Below are positions 11,001 through 22,302 of a stretch of 64,000 nt of DNA, piece by piece (position 1 is the first letter of the stretch; the number at the start of each line of letters is the position of its first letter). This DNA comes from Anas platyrhynchos. Lineage: Eukaryota; Chordata; Aves; Anseriformes; Anatidae. Location: positions 17,325,001 to 17,389,000 of the forward strand of contig NC_092590.1 in the NCBI RefSeq assembly GCF_047663525.1. Direction: 5' to 3'. Under the pieces are notes generated by a model. The model did not search any database, was not told where the DNA came from, and was given only the letters and a program-made list of their open reading frames with translations. Both the position numbers and the translations under genes were made by a program.

Positions 11001-14000
11001 TGGTGTCCTGCCCGCAGCTCGAATCTGCCCGGAGGAGACAATCATGTTCCTGCTGTCCCACCTGAGCAGCGAGGACGAGGGCACCCGCAGGACAGCGCTG
11101 ACTCTGCTGGGAGCTGTGGCACGCACTGACGGTCAGTACCACAGGCCAGGCCTGGGGCAGTCGGGGGGCTGAAGCTATCTGCTGTCGGAGCTTTCAGGCC
11201 CGGCAAGGCAGTAGTAGCTGCAGAAACAAAGTCCTTCTGGGACGCCAGTGCTTCCCCTGCAGTCAGAGCCCAGCCCTGCCGTGCTGTCCCGCTTGTGCGT
11301 GAGAAGCCTGGGAGCTTCGAGGGATCCCTTCTGCCATCTGAGCCCTGCCTGAACGCGGACCTCTCTGTGTCTCTTGTAGAGCCTGCAGTGAGAGAGAAGC
11401 TGCCCCTAATGGTAGAGGCCGTGCAGCCCTTGTTCATTGAGGCCAGCACCCAGGTGAGCTCATTTGGGAAGGAACAGCGAGAGCAGTGGGGCAGGGCAAG
11501 CCCCCCGAGCCGGCAGGTTGTGGAGCTGTACAAAGCCGAGCCCCGAGCCCAGGCAGCGAAGGCTTCTCCTGCGCGCTCGGTGCCTCTCCATGGGCTGCGG
11601 GGGCTGCCCCAGGCGAAGGTGGCTTCCCTGTGGCTGCTGGCGGGGCAGACCGTAACCACAGCGTCCCCTTGGCAGGTGAGGAGCGCGCTCCTGGGTTTCA
11701 TCAGGGACCTGCTCAGCGTCAGCATCCCGAGCTGCTTGGCGTGGGAAGCGGTGGCGCACATCTTTGTCGAGTTCAGGCGGGCCTCGGACAGACTGGTAAG
11801 GACAGAGCGGGACACCCGCGGCTCGGTCCCGTGCCCAGGCTGTGCCGAGAGCTCCCTCAGTGCAGCGCTCGCTGCTCCCGAGCTGGGGCTGGGACGTGGG
11901 GCCTGGCCATCCTCCTCCTCCACAGAGCCTCCTGAGGCAGGAGCTGGGAGTAACGGGGGGTTTCCCAACGCTGTCTTGCAGGCAGTAGAAGACCTCCAAG
12001 AAGAAAGAGACCTTCGGGCCCAGTGCATAGATGTCCTGGAGTCTCTGGATGTCTCCGTTGGAGGCATGACCCAAGTAAGTGGTCCTGCTCCCCGCTGCTG
12101 CAGCCGCTGTGCACCTGCAGGGTGTTTTGGCCAGCCCTCGCCTGCCCCTTTTGGGGAAAGCCGTCCTTTCCCTCTCCGAGCCGCGATGGGCATGCTGACG
12201 TGCCAAACTGCCTCCTCTTCCTCTGCAGCTCTTGTGGCCACGGCTCCTGCAGTACATGGTGCCGGCCCAGTACTGCGGCCTGCTGCTCCCGCTGTCCCGC
12301 TGTCTCCAAGCCGTGATCGAGAGACAGAAGCAAACAGAAGGGCAAGAGGACAGCGAGAAGCCTGATGCTGCCCAGGGGCAAGGTGAGAGCAGAAAGTGCC
12401 CCAGCAACGTGTGCCGGGCTCGGCCAGGGGCTCCCTCCCAGCTGCATGGGGGCGTCGAAGGTGCGAGGGGCTGGGGGCGAGGTGCTCAGGGGCTCACCCT
12501 GCCTTTCTTCCTCCTTGCAGACAAGACGCCCACGCCACAGGCGCTCCTGGTTCAGCTGCTGGTGAGTAGCGGGGCCGCGGGGAAAGAGCTTTTCTGGCCA
12601 GGGGCAGGGGGAGGTGCTGGGGCAGGGCTGCTTTTGCTTTTTGGAGTCGAGCTCCCTGGTGGGAGAAGCCGCGTCCCCGGCGGAAGGAGTGAGCCCGTCT
12701 CTCTCTGTCCTCACCTAGGTGGTGGCGGCTTCTGCTGGGTGCGGAGAATGCGGGGCCGCTGCCCTACAGCTGCTGCAGGCCCTGCAGAGCAGGATCCACA
12801 GATCCCTGAGGGACCTGTGGCCCATGCGCATCCCCTGCATGCTGCAGTACCTGGAAGGTAAGGTGCTAGTGTGGAGCGCCGGGCTCAGGAGAGCTGGAGG
12901 GGGCAGGAAAAGAGCCTCCCTCCCAGCACGGCGGAGGGGAACCGCTGCCGTCCCCCTTCCGGGCAGCCAGCGTGGAGGCTGGGATCTGCTGGGATCGGCT
13001 TGCCCCTGGGGTCTGCAGCCTGGCAAGAGCTGTGGTGCAGGCAGTCTGAGGCCCTGTCAAGCCTGGGACTTGTGGGGGTCTGGGCTCCCAGGGAAGGAGA
13101 GCGCGGAACTCTTCCCTGGTGCTGGCTCAAGTGACAGCGAGGGATTTTGCTTCCTCTTGCTTTGCAGAGCATCCAGAGGGCTCCCTGGACTCCGAAGAGT
13201 GGCAGTGCTATCTGCTTAAGGTACAGCATCCCCGGGGGTGAGGCTGCGGGCAGTTGTGCCCCCGCCGCTCCTGTGCAAGGCCCGGGCAAAGGGCGAGACA
13301 ACATTGGCCTCCTGTCGTGTTCCCCCCCAGTTCCTGACGGAGTCAGCGGAGGAGATGCAGGAGGACCAGCCATGGATCGTGTGCCTGAGCCGGGAGCTGA
13401 GCCAGCAGCTGAGCAGCTCCTCCAGCAGCGAGGAGGACAAGGTTTGTTCCCTGCCTGCGCCCTCCTGGCAGCACAGCCCGGGGCACCCGGCTCCGGGGCT
13501 GGGGCTGAAGGAGCGCGTTCCCGTGCGGGCTGTCGGCACCGCTCCCCCTGCCCTCGCCCCAAAGGTGCTTCCCTCCGCTACCACGGCTCGGGCTCGGGCT
13601 CTTCTCTTGCAGGAGTTCCTGTACCGGGCTCTCGGCACGGTGCTGGCCTCTTGTCGGCGGCTCACCCACGTCCAAGGGCAGCTGCTGAAATACTTGAAAG
13701 AAACGGATGCCACCAGGCCGTGTGACAAACAGGTGAAGGTTCCTCTCCCTCTCCTGCCCCCGCTCTGCCCAGTGTCCCCATGTCCCTGCTCCGGACCTTT
13801 TCCATTTCCTGGGAGCTGCCGTTTCCCTCGGGCAATGTCCTGCCTTGCCGTCGTACGCGTGCCAGAGCTCACTCCCATTTCTCCGTCATTGCAGGGAATA
13901 GCTTCCGTGGTCTCCTACGCTGCTGAGCGCCACTTCTACGTGGCCCTGGATGCAATGAGCATGGTCCGCAAGGCGCTCATCAAATTCGGCAGACGGCAAA

Positions 14001-17000
14001 GGGTAATGGCTGCAGGCTTTGAGTGTTCGGCCTTCTCTTGCCCTCTTTTCACTTCCCGAACGGTGGTGGCCGAGTCGTGGCACCCACGTTGCACTTGTCC
14101 CTCCCGGCAGAGCTACCTAAGACGCCTGCCCCCTGCAGAAAGCTGAGGGCCAGGAGCCCTGTGAGCTGTGGCTGGCTCTGCCCCTAGCCTGGGGGCCACG
14201 GGCAAGCCTTCCACGGCCAGCACACCCCTGACGGGCACGGGCTGCTCGCCTCAGGGCAGGACCGGGACAAACTCCTTCAGATGCTTTTCCACGGCCCTGC
14301 ACAGCCGAGCCAGACAGCTCCCTCACAGCCCCGCTCCCCAGCCCCACAAATTGGCGGCGGCCCGGGGCACAGCAGGGCATCGGACTGACATCTCGGGGCA
14401 TCTTTGTCAACACAGCTGCCGGACAGGGAGCGGAGACATCAGGCCACATGGGCTGCAGTCATGCTTACCTATGGCAAGATTGCACTGCGTGCGCCCAAGG
14501 CAGAACTGCTGGACTGCGTGGAGAAATGCATCCTGGCCAACATCCTGGAGCTCTTCCATGCCTGCAGAACAAAGGTAGGGGCGTGGGGCACAGAGGAAGG
14601 AGCAGGGAGGGCTGGGTGCCCCCACGTGCCGAGATGGACGGCCTCTTTCTGAGCGTCCCCTGCGTGCTTTGTCCTGAACGTCCAGCCCCAGCCCCGAAGA
14701 AGCCCTCGCCCGTGCTCCTCTCCCAGCTCTCCAAGCAGTTCAACTGGTGTTTTTCTCTCTCCGGTCTCAGGAGCTGCAGCACAAGCTCGCCCTGGTGAAC
14801 AGTATCCAGGAGGTCACCCGTGCCATCCAGGTTGTGGACACCAAGCAGAGATTCAGGCTCTGCAAGAAGCCGGAGGTGCTGAACGTCCTGCTGGTGAGTG
14901 CCTGGAGCTGGGGCTGCCCGCAGGGGAGGCAGCTTTTCCCGGAGGTCTCCAGCGGCCACCCCCCAGCTCCTCGTCCCCAGCTGCTGGGCCCTGGGGCGCT
15001 GGCACTCGGTGGCTCCGTGGTGGCCGTGGGGATGAAGGGGCTGGTGCGGGCCCCTCCGTGCCCCTGCCCACCCTGAGTGCGTCTCTCTGGGCCTTGCAGG
15101 ACCTGATGAGGGAGGATGGCTGCGACAGCCCTGTGTCCCGAGTGCATCTCAAGGTGCTTCGGCTGCTGGAGCAGTTGAGGTGAGCTCTGTGCCCCAGGCT
15201 GGGGGGGCCGGCTCTGGGGCTCAAACCCAGCTGGCGTTTGGGCCACTCTGGAGACGGCTGGTAAAGCCCCTCACTGTTTTACTGTTTTCTCCCCCTTTTT
15301 CTGCATCCAGCAAGCTGGAGCCTCGCGTGGACTGGGAGAAGAGGTGCTCCCAGGTGGCCGTGTGCTGCTGGAGAGTCCTGTCGTGCCCTCCTGCGGACAC
15401 AGAGCTGCAGGTACCTGCCAGCCCTTCCCTGCACACCTCTCCGTCGGGATCGCACCTCAGCGCTCCCTGTGCTCTGGCAGCTGCCGCGGTGCTGAACCTC
15501 AGTCCTCCTTTCCCGCTTTCAGCCTCTGCAAGCGTCGTGTGAGGAAGCTCTGGGCCAGCTGATGTCAGCCTTCCTCCAAGCGGAAGGCACCTCCCGCGCC
15601 TTCGCGGACATGGTCTCGGTGAGTAGCCGTGGGGCAGAGCTGGGGCCTTCGGGGATGCTCCGAGGGGGATCCGTTCCCTGCTGCGATGCCAGGGCAGGCA
15701 AAGGAACGGGCCCCGCGGGAGGCAGAGCCAAGAGCCAGGCTGGCACAGGGAGATGCCGGTGGGGAAACGGCTCCTGGGGGAGGGCAGGGGGGTGGCAGTG
15801 CCGGTGCTTGGCGGGGCTGGGGCCACGCGGAGCCCCAGGGCAGGGGCCAGGAGAGGAGGGAGGGAGGCAGAGAGGGGTGGCGGGGGGAGAAAGAAGGACG
15901 CCCGTCACGAGACACGTCTGCTCCACCCCAGGTCTTGCTGCACCAACTCACCTCAAGGAACGCGTGGCAGCAAGAGAGGGCCCTGCAGCTCTGCGCCCAG
16001 CTGCTGGGCACTTACGAAGAGCTCTTCAAGTGCTCGGTGAGTACGAGCCCCGCGTGCCCCATTCCCTCTCCCTGCTGGCCACGGCCCGGGGAGGCGAGCA
16101 GGCACTGGGCTGCCTGCGACCTTCCTCCTGCCTCTCGCCCCCACAGAGGGAACTCGCCTGCTCGGGCTTCGGCTCCTTGCTCGGTGTGCTGGGGCCTCTG
16201 CTGAGCGACTCCCAGGCCGCGTCCCGGCGGAGGGCAGGGGCCTGCCTCAGCTGCCTTCTCCGGATCCAAGGTGAGGAAAGCGGGTTCTTCCTGGCCCCCA
16301 GCAGCCCCATCTTCTCTTCCTTCCCTGCCCAGCGAGGCCACTGCTCCCCATCCCCCTCTGTGCGTGTCTGGGCCCAGAGATTCAGTTCCCCTAACCAGGA
16401 CTCCCTTCTCTCACAGCTTGTGGCCTGGCGAGGGCTCGGAGAGTGGTGCTCCAAGTGCCCCACTTGCATCAGGGCATCAGGGATCTGTGTGAGAGGCTGG
16501 ACACCGTGGAGGACGGGCCTCTGCGTGAGGACCGTGCCGAAATAGCGAAGGTAACTGGCTCCAGAGAGTGGGGTGGGGTCCCAGTGCCTTTGTCAGGAGG
16601 TGCGTTTTGCACGCAGGGAAACAAGACGAGAGGAGATGGTTCTAAGCCTCTCCGCTGCAGGAAGTACGAAAAACAGCGTGTGCACAGAGGAGTGTGCCCC
16701 GAGTGCCCTCTCAATGACCAGTGAGCTGCGGAGCTCAGAGGCCCCTCGCGTCTCCTTTCTGTCCGAAAGAGCTGGAGCAGAGCCGTGACAGTCTCTCCTC
16801 TCTCTCCAGGATGTTTGCCAGTACCTCCCCCAGGGACAGGCCAGGAGCTTCATGGACTCCATCACGAAGACCTTCTCGTGCACTAACCAGCAGCGTGCAC
16901 GAGCAGCTGGCGACTGGCTGATCGCATTCCTGGAGACACGCGGAAACGAAATATACCCAGAGGTACGGGAGACACTTGTTCCCCTCGGCCTTGACGTTTC

Positions 17001-20000
17001 TCTGCTGGCTGTCGTGCTGCGCCTCGTGTGGACTGAAGAAACGCAGCCCGAGCGCGGGGCTGAGGGGACCGCACAGGCAAAGGATACGCTGAAGTGTTCC
17101 CTCTCGCCCCTTTCCTTGCAGGTGCCTGAATTCATGAAGATCCTGTGGGAGGCCAGGCACACCGTGCAGCAGAGCCCCCTCAAGGACCTCTTCTTCAAGG
17201 CACTCTGTCTCCTGGCCGGCTTCCGCAGCCAGGCTGTGGTGGACACCCTCCTCCAGACAGAATCGCCCTCAGAGAGGTATGTGCGCTCCCCCTTGCCCCT
17301 CCGTGGCCACCAAACAGCAACCCCACGGCTTGCCTGCAGTGGGGGGATCCAGGGAAGCAGCAGGTCCCATTCCTCCCCCAGAAGCCTGAGCTCTGCGAGA
17401 TTGGGCGCTCGTGTCTCTGGGGAAGCAGGCATCGTGTGCCCTGCTGCTGGCGAGGAGAGCGTTTGGTCTCTGGGGAGGGAGGGCACCAGGGGTCCCAGAG
17501 GACAGGGCTCACAGGTGAACGTCTGTTTGCTTGCAGAGACGAGCGGCTCTGGAGGAGCCTGGGCAGCAGCGACCTCGGGCCTAAGGTGCTGTATCACTTA
17601 ATTTGGACACTGAACGAGGCATCTGAAGGCAGGTGTCGGCTCACGGTTGCTGCTCAACCGCTGGATCATCTCAAGGTATGCTCGTCAGCAGGAGCATCTC
17701 TACAGCTTCCCACCTGCTTTCTCACTTAGCTCAGCAGGGTGAGGGAGTTGGGGGTCACCCCAAGGTGTGAGACTTGCAGGCAGGAAGAGTCCCCCAGGGG
17801 GACAGGGGCACCACCGGGCTGGTGGGAAAGGCGGTGTTTAACAGGTTGTTTTGGCTCACATTTTCCTGCAGCTCCTCTGTGCCATCTGTGAGGTGATGTC
17901 TGCTCTGCTGACCACGAGGGAAACCCGGGACGTGCTTGTTTGCCTCTTTTTCGCCCTCCTGAAGCGGGTCAGCATGGAACTGGGGACATTGGTGCTGTTT
18001 CCCCCCCTGAGTCTTCCGGCAGAAATCTTCAAGGAAACGGAAGAAGAGGAGCTGGTGTGGGGGTAAGGAGCAGCAGGGGCAGAGAACGGGGGGCTTCAGT
18101 TCCCCAGCCAGGCATATTTGTTCGTGATGCTGAGGGAGCCAAAGGGCTGCCCTGTTTCCCAGGTGTGGAAATTTCTGAGGGTTTTCTGTGGGTTTTCGTT
18201 CGCCAGACCCTACAGCGCTGCTCTGGAACAAGTGCTGGGAAGACTCCTGGACGAGAGGTGGCAGCGGGTGCTCTGGAATCATCGAGTGTGGCCGTCCCTG
18301 GACGTGCCTCAGTGGCACTGCAACGCCGTGCAGCTCCTGACCAGGTGAGAGCCCAGTGCTGCATCTCACCTCCCCCCGGGAAGCAGCCGCAGGACCCTTC
18401 CCATGTGCCTGGGGAGCTCTCCTGGGAGGCAGGGCAGCGCCTGCACCGCAGCAGGGGACGTTTCGGGCCGCGGCCCGGGGCCTTCCCACCTGACCACGTC
18501 ACCTGCTTGTGCTCTCTGTGCAGAGTGCTGCTCCGTGCCCAGCTCGTCTCACGTTTGCTGATAAACAGCTTCATGCTGTGGCTGCACTCCCCCTCGCAAA
18601 ACCTGCAACTCACGGCGCTGGCTTTCTTCGCAGAGGTGAGGCGGCGCGTGGGGAAGGGCGGGCTCAGAGGGCTTTTCCAAAGAAACTGCTGCTTGGGGTG
18701 TCTCTTCATGGAAGAGACCAGCCCAGGTCCCTTCTCGGCACTGACAGAGCTTTGGCTGTCTTGTAGGTGGTGAAGGACCCGCCAGCTGAGGGGAAGCATC
18801 TCCTGAAACCCCTGGTGTGGGTCTTCCTGGAGAAGCTGAAGAGTCCGAGCCGTGCTGTGAAGCAGATGGCAGTGAGAGGCCTGGGCAGTGCTGTCAGTGG
18901 CTTGCCCAAGAAGGTGAGGTGCACTTCCCTCTGCTCTGGCTGCAGCCCCCCAGCAGAGAGCCGGGCAGGGCTGCAGGGCAGTTGGGGAGCCTGGGGCAGA
19001 GCAGCACAGGCAGATGGGGGCTTCCCAACAGCCAGGCTGCTCTCCAAGCTCAGCACGCAGCCTGCGGGGAAACCTCTTGCCAAACGTGCCAGTGCCGTTC
19101 GTCACGGGGTTGTGCCGCAGCTGCACCCCCTTGCGAAACAGCAGTGGGGAGAAAGGGTGGGCATTGCGGGCAGCAGCCGCGAGCAGCTTGTGCGCATCTT
19201 TGGCTTTGCAGTTTCGAAGGCACAAGAGGAAGATCGTGAAAGCACTGGGGCGTGAAATGGAGAAGGTGGACTGTCCTGGGGTGGCTGCGGAGAGCATGTT
19301 GGCCCTGGCAGAAATATTTGCAAAGCAGACGGCGAAGGGCTCGGGCAAGGCCTTCAAAAGCATCGCCCGCTCCACCAGGAAGTTCTTCGATGCCGTGAGT
19401 GAACCTACTTTTCTGCCACTTGTCCGAGGGGTGTGGGGTGGGCGGGGGCCTGCCTGTGCTGCGTGGAGGTGCTCCTGCAGGCAACCAGCTGCTGGGGCCC
19501 CTCTCTCTCTGCTGCGGGTGGGATGCAGCGAGGGCCCCGGCGCTCAGGTGCCATTTCTTAGGGATGGGACGAGGAAGGGACCTTCCACATGGAGGGAAGG
19601 GGCCGGAATGAGGTGACCTCGTTCCTAAAGCACCGCTGCCAACAGCGCTGCTCACACGCCCTCCGTTGTCAGTCCCTGATGCTTCGTTGTTGGAGGGAGG
19701 CTGGGAGGAGGTGCCTTCATAACCCAGCTCACAGATGGCTTTCTGGGTTGCAGGAGCAAAAGGAGCTTCGTTTTGCGGCCTTCCATCTCTACGCGGCCCT
19801 GGCTGCTGGCGCCAAGGGCGATCTCACCACGTTCTTCAGAGCAGAAGTGGAGCAGACGTATGGCAGACTCTTCCTCCACCTCCAGGACCCCAGCTGTGCA
19901 GTATCCAGTGTAAGGACCCCCTGAGCTTCTTTGCAATCCCACAGAAAGGCTCCCTGAGGAGCTGCCTCCCGGGCACGGGAGAAGGAACGACCAAGCACAA

Positions 20001-20597
20001 TGCTCTTTTCCAGGCTTGCAGGATAGCCCTCTACAGATGCGCTCCTTTCGTCGAGCCAAAGGGGCTGGAGGTGGTCATCAGGAAGTTCATCGGGTGCAGT
20101 GGGGCAGAGCTGCAGCGCAATTTCGAATCTTACCTGGTGAGTGAGCCCTGTCCCGGGGGGATGCTGGGGCCATGGGAGTCGGAGGGCTCGGCAACGAGGC
20201 CTCTGTGGCCCAAGCAGAATTCACACCTCCCTGCTCTCCCCCAGGAGACAGCTGCTCCCGAGCTGCTGAAGAAACTGAAGCACCAGCAGGAGTCACCACA
20301 GGAGACGCGCTTCACAGATGCTACTCTCCACGTCCTTGGTGAGAGCCGGGACCGAGCTCTCTGCTCCGCTCCCACCGGGGCGGCCCAAGGGCTGCCAAGC
20401 GCTGCCCCAGCCGCCTTCCCTACGGTGCCCAGGAGGGCACGGCTAGGGGCCATATCTTGACACTGCTTCTTCTTCCCCACACTACAGAAGCCAGCGTGGA
20501 GCACCAAGAGAGCACAACGCATGCTGAAGACATCCCAGAGCATGCAGAAGATCTCTCGGGGGACACAGAAGACATCCCCGAGCTTGTAGAGGCCTGA
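8085..20597 (+). CDS. MROH-like HEAT-repeat protein, copy 1 (complete, 40 exons)
   Basis: Predicted 1,580-residue alpha-helical HEAT-repeat scaffold of the maestro (MROH) family; usual family length is about 1,300-1,700. Exons (GT-AG, phases consistent): 8085-8109, 8290-8405, 8783-8905, 8995-9163, 9384-9482, 9853-10007, 10186-10329, 10449-10541, 10839-10908, 11018-11131, 11380-11453, 11676-11795, 11982-12074, 12229-12382, 12521-12561, 12719-12857, 13168-13220, 13331-13441, 13613-13732, 13895-14002, 14416-14574, 14771-14893, 15100-15179, 15311-15410, 15523-15618, 15932-16036, 16147-16270, 16417-16550, 16810-16962, 17122-17276, 17537-17675, 17872-18062, 18207-18344, 18524-18635, 18767-18913, 19212-19394, 19754-19909, 20014-20136, 20245-20338, 20488-20597. 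The family hallmark GMTQLLWPRLLQYMVPAQY spans exons 13-14 (residues 462-480). The N-terminus is basic (RTRRRRHR, 11-18); the last 36 residues are acidic. No signal peptide, membrane segment or catalytic motif is seen. The start has GTGATGG context just after the promoter. The exact MROH subfamily is not assignable here. Some relatives are testis-expressed; this copy's role is unknown. Confidence 0.85.
11926..11949 (+). other. possible 24-nt cassette microexon between exons 12 and 13
   Basis: A pyrimidine-rich tract ending in ACAG precedes 24 bases with no stop, followed by GTAACG. Both neighbouring introns are phase 0, so inclusion would add eight residues (SLLRQELG) without shifting the frame. 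The family does not obviously need it, so I left it out of the main model. It is repeated in every unit. Confidence 0.3.
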
Positions 20598-20602
20598 ATA
20601 AA
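20597..20602 (+). terminator. poly(A) signal overlapping the stop codon, copy 1
   Basis: AATAAA begins on the last base of the TGA stop (TGAATAAA). Cleavage 10-30 bases further on would give a 3' UTR of only about 20-40 bases. No other AATAAA is seen before the LTR. Confidence 0.7.
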
Positions 20603-20824
20603 AGTCCAGAGAGCACAGCGGGTGCAGACCGGGTCCTTCCCAGGGTGGTGTTGGTGGGAGCTGGGGCCGGGCAGCACTGCCTGTGCAAGCCTCTCAGCAC
20701 TGGTGGGATGGGGAGGGTCATGGCCAAAGCACCAGTACTCTGATCCCCCCCATCCATGTCCAAATGTAGTCACAAGGCTGGGAAAAACAAGAAAACCTTG
20801 AAGAAAACTGGGAGGCCTGTAGCT
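20603..20824. other. short spacer between gene 1 and LTR
   Basis: About 220 bases of GC-rich sequence holding the expected cleavage region of the gene; nothing else recognised. Confidence 0.5.
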
Positions 20825-21280
20825 TGTGTAGTCTTTCAGCCGAAAGAAAGAGACAGGTAGCCTTGAGCTAGCAGAAGCAAGGAAGGTAAGGGATAAAAGG
20901 GTCAAAAGAAGAAGGAGAAAGCCAGCTCCAGACTGGTTTTCTGACTAGAGTTACCTTTTGCTCGTAAAGGGGCATTAACATATGTTAATGTGGGATTTGG
21001 TGTCCCTCCCTCCACCGCTGCTCCTTTGTCATGAGCAAACTCAGTGGAGATAGCTTAGGTGAGCTAAGATAGCCAATCAAAAGTAACCAAAGAGAGGGTT
21101 TTCACAAGTTTGCTGCGTACAGATTATGGTGATTGGAGTCAGAGGCGTGCTTGCTTTGAGAAAGATCGCCAAGCACCTGACTCTGCAGAGTTATAGGATT
21201 CCTTATTGAATTAAAGGGCCTTCGTGTGGATTCTGACTCGGTGTGCCTATTGGCGCGGGCACGAACCTACGGACTACACA
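20825..21280 (+). mobile_element. solo retroviral LTR, unit 1
   Basis: A 456-bp element bounded by perfect 9-bp terminal inverted repeats (TGTGTAGTC and GACTACACA), starting TG and ending CA as retroviral LTRs do. An ATTAAA polyadenylation-type signal lies about 70 bases before the 3' end. No internal viral genes, primer-binding site or second LTR follow, so this is a solo LTR left by recombination. I find no target-site duplication next to it. Family unassigned. The plus strand is inferred from the position of ATTAAA. Confidence 0.75.
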
Positions 21281-22302
21281 AACACGGCCTGGGGCAGAAA
21301 GAAAAGCAAAACGGGGGCAGCTGAAGGCGGCTGGGAAGGCAGCTGGGGAAACTGGGCTGGGGCAGGAAAACAGAGGTGAAATGTTGCACGCTGTAGCTCA
21401 ACACCAGTCTCTGTGCACTGGTTTGGGGGCCCAATGTGGAGATGAAGTCATCAGCTGTCTCTGGGGGGCTCAAAATGAGCCTTGTTTGGCTGGTTTTCAG
21501 GCTCAGCAATGCAGGCAGAGTCCTGTGGGTTTCGGCCTTTAGAGGAGGCTCGTTGGGCAGCTGTGGGCGGCTTGAAAAGGGAGACCAGCTGCTGTGTTTT
21601 GTGGGCTCAGCCAGGCTCATTTGTCCACTTTGGGCGCTCGCACACGGAGAGTAAGCAGCGCGTTTTGGGGGCTGGGAATCGAGCCCAGTGCCAGTGTACT
21701 CCGGCTCAGAAACCCAACCCAGCGGCTGCTTTGGGGCCAAGCCCTCGGCCAGGCCAGACGGCCTGTGTTACTATGTATACAGTGCACAGTTGGGGCAGCT
21801 GGGGCATTCACATTTCAGCTCTGACAGCCATCGAGTTGCCCAGGCTGTTTGGACAAGCCCCAGCTGTAATTCCCTGCAGGCAGCTAATGACACGCACAAC
21901 GCAGCCGGTCAGCGTTCACACCACGTGCGAGCACAGCACCAAGATGAAGACCGACCGTCGTGACACAGGGGGCCGGGATCAGGAACAGGGGCCGGGCCTC
22001 GCCGCGCAGCTGCCACCTGCACGGCTCCGCCTGGCGGGTGTGAGGCAGCCCCTCAGCGCCCTTCCCGAGGAGACCGTTACATGGCCGTTAGGTGGCGGTG
22101 ACAGTCGTTACGTGGGCGTTACGGCTGTGAGATGGCCGCTTCTGCCTCAGCTTTTCCCTTCGTCACCAGAAGAAAGGAGTCTGACACCCAAGGCTGCGGT
22201 TCCCCGTGGTCTGAGGGCTGCCAGCCCCGTGACACTTAGCACAGGTGGCTCAGCAGTTCGTTCCGTTGGCTTGTCAAGGCAAGCAAAGTTTAATCACACG
22301 CT
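21281..22302. other. GC-rich intergenic spacer, unit 1
   Basis: About 1 kb without a recognised gene. A 287-codon open frame (21482-22345) crosses it and runs into the CR1 3' UTR; it has no family resemblance and is probably chance in GC-rich DNA. The MYB-like motif cluster near its right end is listed separately. Confidence 0.5.
22073..22124 (-). promoter_or_regulatory. cluster of MYB-like motifs, unit 1
   Basis: Four GTTA cores lie within 52 bases. Read on the minus strand, two give TAACGG (from 22074-22079 and 22085-22090), and two are near matches (TAACGA, TAACGC). A further CAACGG lies at about 22263-22269. TAACGG and CAACGG fit the MYB consensus. The surrounding DNA is CpG-rich, so an extra promoter or enhancer is possible, but this is motif-level evidence only. 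Confidence 0.3.

Noticed and set aside
11042-12241. 399-codon minus-strand open frame
   Set aside because: Antisense shadow of exons 10-14, low-complexity composition, no recognisable domain.
18029-19375. 448-codon open frame on the minus strand, repeated in the other units
   Set aside because: It runs antisense across real exons 32-36 and their introns in GC-rich DNA and shows no family signature; its recurrence only reflects the tandem duplication.
20825-21280. Search for a full endogenous retrovirus around the LTR
   Set aside because: No second LTR, primer-binding site or viral coding region lies on either side, so only a solo LTR is supported.
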